This document shows, piece after piece, positions 1 to 5,574 of a stretch of DNA of 8,324 nucleotides. The notes under the pieces were generated by a model, which worked only from the letters and a program-made list of their open reading frames with translations, did no database searches and had not been told where the DNA came from. The stretch lies in contig PXEI01000291.1 of assembly GCA_003564775.1 (NCBI GenBank), positions 1 to 8,324 on the forward strand, read 5' to 3'. The translations under genes and the position numbers were made by a program. Source of the DNA: Spirochaetaceae bacterium (GTDB lineage: Bacteria > Spirochaetota > Spirochaetia > DSM-27196 > SLAA01). Each line of letters starts with the position of its first letter. The stretch's first letter is position 1.

Positions 1-213
1 CGAGCCAACCTTACGCAGCTGAATATTGGTAATATCGTGCAGGGCTGCCTGTTCGATAAGGGCGGCCTGCACGGCAGGTGCGCCTGCGGCTATGCCGCTG
101 GTTCCCATCCCAATGAGGACCTGAATCAGGTCGGCGTTGTTGTCGTTTTTCTTGAGCTCGGCGCGCACCTGTTCGCGGTGCAGGCGCAGTTCCTCTCTGC
201 TTTTCTTAGCCAC
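1..213 (-). CDS. HndB-like thioredoxin-fold ferredoxin-like protein, partial (3' end outside window)
   Basis: The visible 71 residues start with a GTG at 213-211 that overlaps the end of the upstream NuoE-like gene by 8 bases. An AGGAGGT-type ribosome site lies just before it, inside the upstream gene. The N-terminal part is a charged helix, followed by the strand and loop GMGTSGIAAGA (residues 35-45). This matches the GMGTCGIAAGA signature of small thioredoxin-fold [2Fe-2S] proteins such as HndB of NADP-reducing hydrogenases. In that family this gene sits between the NuoE-like and NuoF-like subunits and is thought to help carry electrons between them, in the cytoplasm. The odd point is that the first cluster cysteine is Ser39, and the last visible residue, Ser71, falls where the second cysteine (in a T-G-C motif) is expected. 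The protein may therefore lack the cluster. The family call is fairly secure; the function is not. Confidence 0.75.
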   Translation of the reverse strand, partial: MAKKSREELRLHREQVRAELKKNDNNADLIQVLIGMGTSGIAAGAPAVQAALIEQAALHDITNIQLRKVGS

Positions 214-763
214 GGCCCACCTCCTGCGTGACACCGGCAGCGTCGGCTGCAGCGGCAATTTTCTCCTCCGCCTCGGCGTGCGCTGCACGATACCGCCCAA
301 GAATCTCGGCCAGCTGCGCGGCGCTCAGTTTTCCAAAGGTGTCTTCGTCTATGGTGACAACCGGAGCAAGTCCACAACAGCCGACACATCTGACCGACTC
401 AATGGAAAACTCACCGTCCTCACTGGTTTCACCGACCCCTACTCCAACAATGCGTGAGAGCTCGTCAATGAGCTCGGGAGCTCCCTGGAGGTAGCAGGCG
501 GTACCCATGCAAACCGAGATGGTGCTCTTGCCGGGCTTGTTCAGTTTGAAGTAATGATAAAACGTGAGGACTCCGTAAATCTTGGCCAACGGAACTCGCA
601 GTTCCTCGCTCAGTTTCTCTGCAAGGTCCCAAGGAACGTACCCGTACACTTCCTGCGCCTTGTGAAGAATTGCTATCAGGTTGCCTTTCTTCTCACGTTG
701 CGTCTCAATGAACTCCAGCAACTCTGTTGACAATGGAGCTCCCGTTACATACTCGCTGCGCAC
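206..763 (-). CDS. nuoE: NuoE/HndA/HydC-type [2Fe-2S] subunit (thioredoxin-like, 24 kDa family)
   Basis: This 185-residue protein belongs to the NuoE family, the 24 kDa [2Fe-2S] subunit that works with a NuoF-like flavoprotein in complex I, NAD-reducing or bifurcating hydrogenases and formate dehydrogenases. The order is typical: an N-terminal helical part (GNLIAILHKAQEVYGYVP), then KIYGVLTFYHYF, then a thioredoxin-like half with the four cluster cysteines in the C-x4-C and C-x3-C pattern. These are CMGTAC (C85, C90) and CVGCC (C126, C130, with one extra Cys at 129). A start at the GTG at 763 is chosen because a perfect AGGAGG lies five bases upstream (774-769). A TTG 18 bases further out would place that site inside the gene. 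The C-terminal tail is alanine-rich and charged, beyond the usual end of the domain. The following HndB-like gene overlaps it by 8 bases, so the two are translationally coupled. The pair points to a multimeric NAD(P)-linked hydrogenase or similar diaphorase rather than a full 14-gene complex I operon, but the rest is outside the window. Confidence 0.93.
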   Translation of the reverse strand: MRSEYVTGAPLSTELLEFIETQREKKGNLIAILHKAQEVYGYVPWDLAEKLSEELRVPLAKIYGVLTFYHYFKLNKPGKSTISVCMGTACYLQGAPELIDELSRIVGVGVGETSEDGEFSIESVRCVGCCGLAPVVTIDEDTFGKLSAAQLAEILGRYRAAHAEAEEKIAAAADAAGVTQEVGRG

Positions 764-903
764 TCTAACCTCCTTGACCAAAGCTCACGAACACGGGCCG
801 CAGAGGACTTCTGCTGCGACACGCGCCTGACGTTTGTTCAGCGTTACAGTACAAGCGTAGCTTAGCCAAGGTTTTTAATCAAGTATTTTATACCGATATT
901 TTA
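764..903 (-). other. Intergenic region upstream of the nuoE-like gene
   Basis: These 140 bases separate the stop of the ABC gene from the NuoE-like start. The half next to the ABC stop is strongly AT-rich (TATAAAATACTTGATTAAAAA on the minus strand lies around 859-883). That suits a promoter for the nuoE-like operon, but I see no convincing -35/-10 pair. A small hairpin, GCAGA-agtcc-TCTGC, lies in the presumed leader with no U-run after it, so it does not look like a terminator. I see no gene here. Readthrough from the ABC operon cannot be excluded because no terminator is visible. Confidence 0.4.
769..774 (-). promoter_or_regulatory. Ribosome binding site that fixes the nuoE-like start
   Basis: A perfect AGGAGG on the minus strand sits five bases before the GTG at 763-761. 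It supports that GTG over the upstream in-frame TTG at 781-779, which has no comparable site. Confidence 0.8.
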
Positions 904-2451
904 CTACTTATTTTTTGGGGTTGTGTCTGGCGCGGGAAAAAGTTGGAGTAGTTGGGCGGAGCTAAGGCCCGTGGTACTGGTATCAGCCACAATTCGCAGT
1001 GGCCTGTCGGCCGAAAGAACCACCACTCGGTCGGCTAAGGTGAGGGCCTCATGAGGATCGTGAGTCACCAGGAGCGTAGTCCGTGGATCACGTTGAAGCA
1101 GGCCGGAGGCAAAGGCCAGAAGCTCAGCATGGGTTGTAGGATCCTGGTGACTAAACGGCTCGTCCAGGAGAAGAAGGCCCGAGGGGTGCGCAACCGCCCG
1201 AGCGACGTTGAGCCGCTTTTTCATGCCTCCGCTTAGTTCGTCCGGGTAGCGTTCAGAGGCCTGAGCTAAGCCAAACTCCTTGAGCAGACGGTGCACATGC
1301 GCCCGGCCCGCCGATCGCCGCCCCGGCATGCCCAAATGAACCTGCACTCGGGCTGGCTCCCAGGGAAGCAGCCGCGGATCCTGGAACGCAACCGCTGGAG
1401 CGGGGCGCACCCGGCGTGGCGGCAGGCCGCCCAACAGGACTGCCCCGGAGGCTGGACGCAAGATGCCAGCGGCTAAACGAATGAGCGTTGTCTTGCCACA
1501 CCCAGATGGGCCAAGCAGGGCACACACCTCACCGGGCTTCACGGTGAGATTAAATGAGCTAAGGATCTCTTCATCCGGAAATCCAAAAGAAGCATCCTGG
1601 AAGACCAGTTCTGTCGGGCGTGGCCCTCGTGCTCCCAACTCGGCCGCTGCGCCCGTCCATGTCCCAGGTGCACTCCGCCCATGCCCAAACCCACCTGCCC
1701 GCCGCTGAGCCTGAACGCGAACAAGAAGCGATAGAAGCAGGTCAAATCCGTAGGCGGCAAGCACCGCAATGAGCGTCCAGGCCAGGACAGCCGCCGTGTC
1801 AAGATAGGTGCGGGACTCCTGCAGCATGCTGCCAATTCCAAAGGCTGGCAGGCTTAAGACCTCAGCAGCAAGCACCGCCTTCCAGGACATTCCAAGTGCA
1901 CCAGCTATGGCCGAGGAAACAGTAGGCCAGGACCCAGGAAGTTCAAGGTGCACAACTCGGCGGCGAACACCCCAACGAAACGCCCGAGCGAGCTCCCGTA
2001 ACTCCGGATCAACTGCACGCAGCCCGTCGGCAATGCCTTGGTGCAGGAGTGGGTATCCCACCACAAAGCCCACAAGCACCGGAACCTGGGGAACAGGCAA
2101 CCAGATAAGCGCAATGAGTATGACCGAGATTACCGGCGTAGCCCGCGCCGCAGAAACCAACGGACGGAGAAACTCCGCGCCAGTGCCGCTGAGCCCCGCG
2201 ACAGTTCCGGTCAGAACTGCAACCGGCACAGCAAGGAGGAGCGCGGCTCCCCATCGGCCTAGCGTTGCAGCCACAACCGCTGCAAAGCCCGGGCCCCGAA
2301 CTATCTCGTAAAGAGTTTGAAGGGTCTCAAGCGGCCCGGGCAGAAGGATAGCCCGCCCAACAATGCGGGCGAGCAGCCCCCAGATCAGCAGCGCAAAGGC
2401 TACTCCCAGCACAGGGGCCGCGCTGCGCAGCAATGACAAAGACCTGTTCAT
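904..2451 (-). CDS. Fused ABC transporter permease-ATPase (SsuC-SsuB / TauC-TauB type)
   Basis: A single 515-residue chain joins a membrane permease to its ATPase; these are normally two proteins. Residues 1-250 carry about six hydrophobic segments (near 12-30, 58-90, 103-119, 122-140, 178-205 and 220-245). Between the last pairs is the cytoplasmic EAA-type loop ELARAFRWG...LP (153-172) that docks on the ATPase. After a Gly/Ala/Arg-rich linker (250-278) comes the nucleotide-binding domain: Walker A GPSGCGKT (314-321), Q-loop AFQD (Gln357), signature LSGGM (406-410), Walker B LLLLDE (426-431) and switch His464 in VTHD. The D-loop reads SHQD where SALD is usual. A dimer of this chain would supply both permeases and both ATPases. 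The start ATG is eight bases after the stop of the substrate-binding protein gene, so the two are one transcription unit. The family imports nitrate, sulfonates, taurine, bicarbonate or thiamine precursors; the substrate here cannot be read from the sequence. Confidence 0.93.
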   Translation of the reverse strand: MNRSLSLLRSAAPVLGVAFALLIWGLLARIVGRAILLPGPLETLQTLYEIVRGPGFAAVVAATLGRWGAALLLAVPVAVLTGTVAGLSGTGAEFLRPLVSAARATPVISVILIALIWLPVPQVPVLVGFVVGYPLLHQGIADGLRAVDPELRELARAFRWGVRRRVVHLELPGSWPTVSSAIAGALGMSWKAVLAAEVLSLPAFGIGSMLQESRTYLDTAAVLAWTLIAVLAAYGFDLLLSLLVRVQAQRRAGGFGHGRSAPGTWTGAAAELGARGPRPTELVFQDASFGFPDEEILSSFNLTVKPGEVCALLGPSGCGKTTLIRLAAGILRPASGAVLLGGLPPRRVRPAPAVAFQDPRLLPWEPARVQVHLGMPGRRSAGRAHVHRLLKEFGLAQASERYPDELSGGMKKRLNVARAVAHPSGLLLLDEPFSHQDPTTHAELLAFASGLLQRDPRTTLLVTHDPHEALTLADRVVVLSADRPLRIVADTSTTGLSSAQLLQLFPAPDTTPKNK

Positions 2452-2459
2452 CTGCCGCC

Positions 2460-3533
2460 TTACTCAGAGCCGTAGAGAAAGAACTCGGCTTCAGGAACGC
2501 GACCACCAATGCTCGCTGGGTTCTCGCGGGCCAAGACCCCCAGGAAGACCTCCACCTCGCTACGAGCCTCGGCGGCTGGAATCCAGGTCATGTTCAACCG
2601 AGGTAGAGCAGCTTGTATTGTCTCCGCATCAAGACCCAACTCCATAGCAGCCGCGACGGCCGAGGTAGCCTCCGGCTCCGCTGCATAGGCAGCAAGGCCT
2701 TTCTTGTACCTGTCTATGAGAGCGGCAAGACCTGCAGGATGCTCATTCGCAAAACTCTTTGTTACCACAAGTGCGGTCATGGGATATCCTCGCGCAGAAG
2801 CCCGGCCGGATAGTCCCGCCTCGTTGCCGAGACCATCATCACTAAGCTCCGACCCAAAGAAGCGTGTCCACTCTCGTTGCAGGTTCAGTGCTGGCTGTAG
2901 TTCGGACGACGCCGCGGTGACCCGGGTTACAAAGGGTTCTGGCAGTACCGCCAGAGTCCGGCGGCCCGCAATGAGACTCTGAGCCAGTTCCACCTGATCC
3001 GCAGCATACTCCAGTTGGAAATCTACTCCTGGCACCAGGCCCGCCGCGGTTGCAAGAGCGCGAAACAGAATATCCGGGGTTGCTCCACGGGCGATGGTGT
3101 ACACCGTTCGCCCTCGCAGATCGTCCCAGTCGAGCGGTGCGTCCGCAATAAGGTACAACACACCGGTGCCGACGATCCCCGCCAACTGCAGCTCGGCCTC
3201 ACGGTTGTACAACACCGAGGCCAGGTTTGTCGGAACTGTGGCTACATCGATATTCCCGGACAAAATCTGCGACACCAGGAGGTCGGGAGTGGAGAAAACA
3301 TCTGACTGAAGGTGGTAGCTCTCGGATCCGAACTCTCCAGGACCCGCCAGTACCGGAGCAAAAGCTACCGCCGTCGGGCCGCGCAAGGTTCCCAACCGCA
3401 CGGGAACAGACTCACCATTGGTGCCGGTGGTGGGGGCGGCTTCACTACACCCTGCAAGCACCACTATCAAAACTATGAAAACACCGAGTATCACACCCCG
3501 GTTCGAACCAGGTATCTGTGTTAGATTATCCAT
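2460..3533 (-). CDS. ABC transporter substrate-binding lipoprotein (NMT1/SsuA/TauA-like)
   Basis: The 357-residue protein starts at the ATG at 3533-3531. It opens with a short polar N-terminus and a hydrophobic stretch (residues 13-26), and ends its signal with the lipobox LAGC, so Cys29 is the likely lipidated residue and the mature protein is anchored at the outer face of the cytoplasmic membrane. The mature part has the type II periplasmic-binding fold of the NMT1/THI5-SsuA group: VRLGTLRGPTAVAF, then a segment like GNIDVATVPTNLASVLY (the G-x-[IV]-D-[IV]-x-x-x-P-x-N motif), then LRGRTVYTIARGATPD. An in-frame extension of 61 codons upstream is possible but overlaps the preceding gene and lacks a signal peptide, so it is rejected. 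It passes its ligand to the fused permease-ATPase encoded eight bases downstream. The ligand is unknown; no residue I can see settles it. Confidence 0.9.
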   Translation of the reverse strand: MDNLTQIPGSNRGVILGVFIVLIVVLAGCSEAAPTTGTNGESVPVRLGTLRGPTAVAFAPVLAGPGEFGSESYHLQSDVFSTPDLLVSQILSGNIDVATVPTNLASVLYNREAELQLAGIVGTGVLYLIADAPLDWDDLRGRTVYTIARGATPDILFRALATAAGLVPGVDFQLEYAADQVELAQSLIAGRRTLAVLPEPFVTRVTAASSELQPALNLQREWTRFFGSELSDDGLGNEAGLSGRASARGYPMTALVVTKSFANEHPAGLAALIDRYKKGLAAYAAEPEATSAVAAAMELGLDAETIQAALPRLNMTWIPAAEARSEVEVFLGVLARENPASIGGRVPEAEFFLYGSE

Positions 3534-3588
3534 ACCACCCAACCTACAGGAAGCAGCTGCAACTTTCCAGTGCATTGCTCTCGGCACG

Positions 3589-3795
3589 CTATCGTGGACG
3601 GGAGGCGCATTCCACGCAGACAAAGGCCTCGGGAACCACCTCCAGCCTACCCATAGGAATGTCTTTACCACACCCCAAGGACACATTGGGTTCAACCGCC
3701 TTGCTTTCCTCAGCAAGATACGGAAGGCTACTCCTGGTTTCCGCGATATGGGCCTCTATTATTGTACGAAGTCGTTGTAGATCCGCCTCTGTCAT
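3589..3795 (-). CDS. Miniature DksA/TraR-like zinc-finger protein
   Basis: This small gene encodes 68 residues: an N-terminal helix (MTEADLQRLRTIIEAHIAE) followed, after a short segment EPNVSLG, by CGKDIPMGRLEVVPEAFVC and VEC. The second part is a clear match to the C-terminal zinc finger of DksA/TraR proteins (typically CxxCGxxIPxxRLxxxPxxxxCxxC). Compared with usual family members of over 100 residues, the stretch corresponding to the rest of the helical hairpin is missing. The first finger cysteine is also absent, with Ser39 in its place, while Cys42, Cys60 and Cys63 remain. The ATG at 3795 is supported by GAGGAG seven bases upstream. Family members bind the RNA polymerase secondary channel and change promoter choice; whether this short form can is unknown. 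It is the first gene of the operon that continues into the ABC transporter, 55 bases further on. Confidence 0.75.
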   Translation of the reverse strand: MTEADLQRLRTIIEAHIAETRSSLPYLAEESKAVEPNVSLGCGKDIPMGRLEVVPEAFVCVECASRPR

Positions 3796-3802
3796 ACCAA
3801 CA

Positions 3803-3808
3803 CTCCTC
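3803..3808 (-). promoter_or_regulatory. Ribosome binding site of the mini DksA/TraR gene
   Basis: GAGGAG on the minus strand lies seven bases before the ATG at 3795. It supports this start over an upstream extension of 35 codons that would run through the promoter region. Confidence 0.7.
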
Positions 3809-3834
3809 GCTCTATGAAAAACCAATCTGATTGA

Positions 3835-3864
3835 GCTATACCTTTTGCTAACATTGATGTACAA
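3835..3864 (-). promoter_or_regulatory. Possible promoter of the DksA/TraR-ABC operon
   Basis: On the minus strand, TTGTAC (3864-3859) and TATAGC (3840-3835) are 18 bases apart, about 40 bases before the ATG at 3795. Each matches the sigma-70 consensus only partly, so this is a weak call. The -35 box would overlap the edge of the adjacent palindromic operator, consistent with repression by the divergent regulator. Confidence 0.35.
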
Positions 3865-3880
3865 TATGTCTATACATATT
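3863..3880. promoter_or_regulatory. Palindromic operator of GntR type
   Basis: AATATGT-CTAT-ACATATT is a perfect inverted repeat with seven-base arms. Its core GTCTATAC fits the GTMTAKAC pattern described for HutC-subfamily GntR regulators and has the same half-site spacing as AraR operators (GT-N4-AC). It ends directly before the likely ATG of the GntR-LacI regulator, so it is well placed for autorepression. It also touches a possible -35 box of the divergent minus-strand operon. The palindrome is directly visible; its binding by the neighbouring regulator is inferred. Confidence 0.7.
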
Positions 3881-5032
3881 ATGAACCGTTCGAAGTCCAA
3901 GTATCAAACGATCTACGATGATATCAAATCCCGAATTAGTTCTGGCGAGTATCTTCCGGGTGACCAACTGCCCACCGAAGTAGAACTCGTGCAGCACTAT
4001 ACTGTTTCTCGTCCGACGGTCAACAAAGCGCTTTCCATGTTACAACACCACGGCCTGATTCGTCGACGCAGCGGTGCGGGGAGTTTTGTCTCTACGCCGC
4101 AACGCAGGCAGTTCACGCCTGACAAGCTTGGCCCCACCGAGCCTGCCGGGGACGCTACCAAGGACACCTACTTCGGACTCCTCATACCCATGCTCGGAAT
4201 CACTGAGATATTCGAACCCATCTGTGCCCGCATTGCCCAACAGTCTCATACACACAACTTTCATGTTCTGTGGGGTGACTCGGCAGCGCATAGCGGCGGC
4301 AACATTGCGGCTGACTTTGAGCGCACCTGCATGCGCTACATTGAGCGTGGCGTAGATGGTGTATTCTTCGTTCCTTTGGAGTTGACCCCGGAGTCCGAAA
4401 TCACCAACCGACGGATCGTGGACAGCCTTCGTGCGGCAAAGATTCCCGTAGTTATTTTGGACGCAGACTACCTGAGGTTTCCCGAGCGAAGCGAGTTTGA
4501 CCTTGTGGGTATTGACAACATCCGGGCCGGATATCTTGCGGCGCAGCACTATCTTGAGCAGGGAGCAAAACGGGTGGATTTCCTGCAGAAGCCACACTCG
4601 GCCTGCACCGTCACCCTCCGGGAGCGTGGCTTTGGAATGGCACTGCGGGACGCGGGCATAGAGGCCGAACCCGGCTACTATCACACCGGCGACCCGAGTG
4701 ATCATGAGTTCGTGCGTAGCCTTGTGCAGTCGGGAGCAAGCGAAATTGTAGCCGCCAACGACGTCACCGCGGCGGAGTTTATGTTCACGGCCGACAGCCT
4801 TGGAGTTAACGTACCGTCCGACCTCCGAATTTTAGGGTTCGACGACGTGAAGTACGCGCGCTTTGCACGCATACCGCTTACGACCTTCAGGCAACCCTGT
4901 GCCGAACTTGGAGACCTTGCCGTTGAGACCATGCTCAGCCGCATTAATGAGCCGGATCGCCCGCCCATTACTGTGACCACACATGCAGACCTTATTGTCC
5001 GAGCCTCCTCGCTCATCCAACCCAACAGATAA
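3881..5032 (+). CDS. GntR-LacI chimeric transcriptional regulator (AraR architecture)
   Basis: The 383-residue protein has a GntR winged helix-turn-helix at residues 7-72 (KYQTIYDDIKSRI...LPGDQLPTEVELVQHYTVSRPTVNKAL...GLIRRRSGAGSFV). A variable linker follows, then a LacI/GalR-type periplasmic-binding sensor domain (about 96-380) with typical motifs such as FGLLIPMLG, GVDGVFFVPLE, VGIDNIRAGYLAAQHYLEQG and ILGFDDVKYARF. This combination is that of AraR, which releases its operator when a sugar binds. The ATG at 3881 is chosen because it begins right before the DNA-binding domain; earlier in-frame starts (ATG at 3857 or 3866, TTG at 3845) lie in or upstream of the palindrome. None has a visible ribosome site, so a very short leader or leaderless mRNA is possible. 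It runs tail to tail into the sugar operon with an 11-base gap. The inducer is unknown; a sugar is likely. Confidence 0.93.
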   Translation: MNRSKSKYQTIYDDIKSRISSGEYLPGDQLPTEVELVQHYTVSRPTVNKALSMLQHHGLIRRRSGAGSFVSTPQRRQFTPDKLGPTEPAGDATKDTYFGLLIPMLGITEIFEPICARIAQQSHTHNFHVLWGDSAAHSGGNIAADFERTCMRYIERGVDGVFFVPLELTPESEITNRRIVDSLRAAKIPVVILDADYLRFPERSEFDLVGIDNIRAGYLAAQHYLEQGAKRVDFLQKPHSACTVTLRERGFGMALRDAGIEAEPGYYHTGDPSDHEFVRSLVQSGASEIVAANDVTAAEFMFTADSLGVNVPSDLRILGFDDVKYARFARIPLTTFRQPCAELGDLAVETMLSRINEPDRPPITVTTHADLIVRASSLIQPNR

Positions 5033-5043
5033 CCCGGTCGCGT

Positions 5044-5574
5044 TCAACCTATCTCTGAGAGATACGCAGTTACCGCTTTCACCTGGTCAACAATGGGAGG
5101 CTCTGTCGATATCTCAAGAACAGCCTCGTTCCGGAAGGGCTCGAACTGCTGCATGATGGCACGGAGTTTCTGCTCGGTTCTGTCTGCGCGTGGGTCGTTC
5201 TCCGGGTCACTGTTCACCCGGGCCAGGCGGTCAAGCACCACTTGCTCCGAGGCAATGCAGTGAACAAAGGCCACAGGCACACCAAGCTCACCTGCAAGCG
5301 CGCGTACTCGCTCACGTTGCGCCCGTCGAGAGAATGGGCGCCCATCAAGAATGATTACCTCACCCGGATGGTGCTTGAAAATGTAGCCGCAGACTCTGTA
5401 GGTCAGTTCACTGGCGAGATCGTTCTGCTCTGGGGAGTAGTCAAGAAAACGAGTTGGAAAGATAGCATTCCTCACCGTGTCGCGGTCTAGTACCGTCCAG
5501 CCCCTGGTCTGGGCGAGCGCAGCTGCCAGGTAAGACTTTCCAACACCAGGCACTCCACACAGGGCTACAATCAC
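5044..5574 (-). CDS. Small P-loop kinase (AAA_33/COG0645-like), probably carbohydrate-related
   Basis: This 176-residue protein is a compact P-loop kinase: Walker A GVPGVGKS (residues 7-14), a substrate-side DRD motif followed by an arginine (VLDRDTVRNAIF, 29-39), a Walker B-like strand VIILDGRPF (73-81), and a lid-like region rich in charged residues (RLARVNSDPENDPRAD, 116-131). This layout matches predicted kinases related to polynucleotide-kinase and gluconate-kinase-type proteins, but the sequence does not reveal the substrate. The GTG start shares four bases (GTGA) with the stop of the aldolase gene, so it is translationally coupled as the last gene of the sugar operon. In that setting a second phosphorylation of a sugar phosphate, before aldol cleavage, is a reasonable guess. 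Its stop is 11 bases from the end of the convergent regulator gene, with no convincing terminator between them. Confidence 0.85.
   Translation of the reverse strand: MIVALCGVPGVGKSYLAAALAQTRGWTVLDRDTVRNAIFPTRFLDYSPEQNDLASELTYRVCGYIFKHHPGEVIILDGRPFSRRAQRERVRALAGELGVPVAFVHCIASEQVVLDRLARVNSDPENDPRADRTEQKLRAIMQQFEPFRNEAVLEISTEPPIVDQVKAVTAYLSEIG

Noticed and set aside
206..457. Long open frames on the opposite strand and other frames of the real genes
   Set aside because: They are shadows created by high-GC codons; they lack ribosome sites and show no recognisable family motifs, while the overlapping real genes do.
206..763. Extra cysteine in CVGCC of the NuoE-like protein as an unusual cluster site
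   Set aside because: A second adjacent cysteine in this motif is common in hydrogenase-type NuoE homologues, and the standard C-x4-C / C-x3-C set is complete.
764..781. Upstream TTG start for the nuoE-like gene
   Set aside because: The AGGAGG at 774-769 would be inside the gene; it is ideally placed for the GTG at 763 instead.
3096..3105. GGTGTACACC palindrome resembling a GntR operator
   Set aside because: It lies inside the substrate-binding protein coding sequence, the first base of its core pair (GTG) does not fit GTMTAKAC, and it can arise by chance from codons.
3585..3596. CACG-ATAG-CGTG hairpin over the stop codon of the DksA/TraR-like gene
   Set aside because: The four-base stem is too weak and has no U-run, so it does not support a terminator between this gene and the ABC genes.
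3534..3716. 61-codon N-terminal extension of the substrate-binding protein
   Set aside because: It would overlap the DksA/TraR-like gene and bury the lipoprotein signal inside the protein. The ATG at 3533 gives a clean signal with lipobox.
5050..5064. TATCTC-tga-GAGATA inverted repeat as a terminator between the convergent genes
   Set aside because: It is only six base pairs, has no U-run on either strand, and lies in the last codons of the kinase gene.
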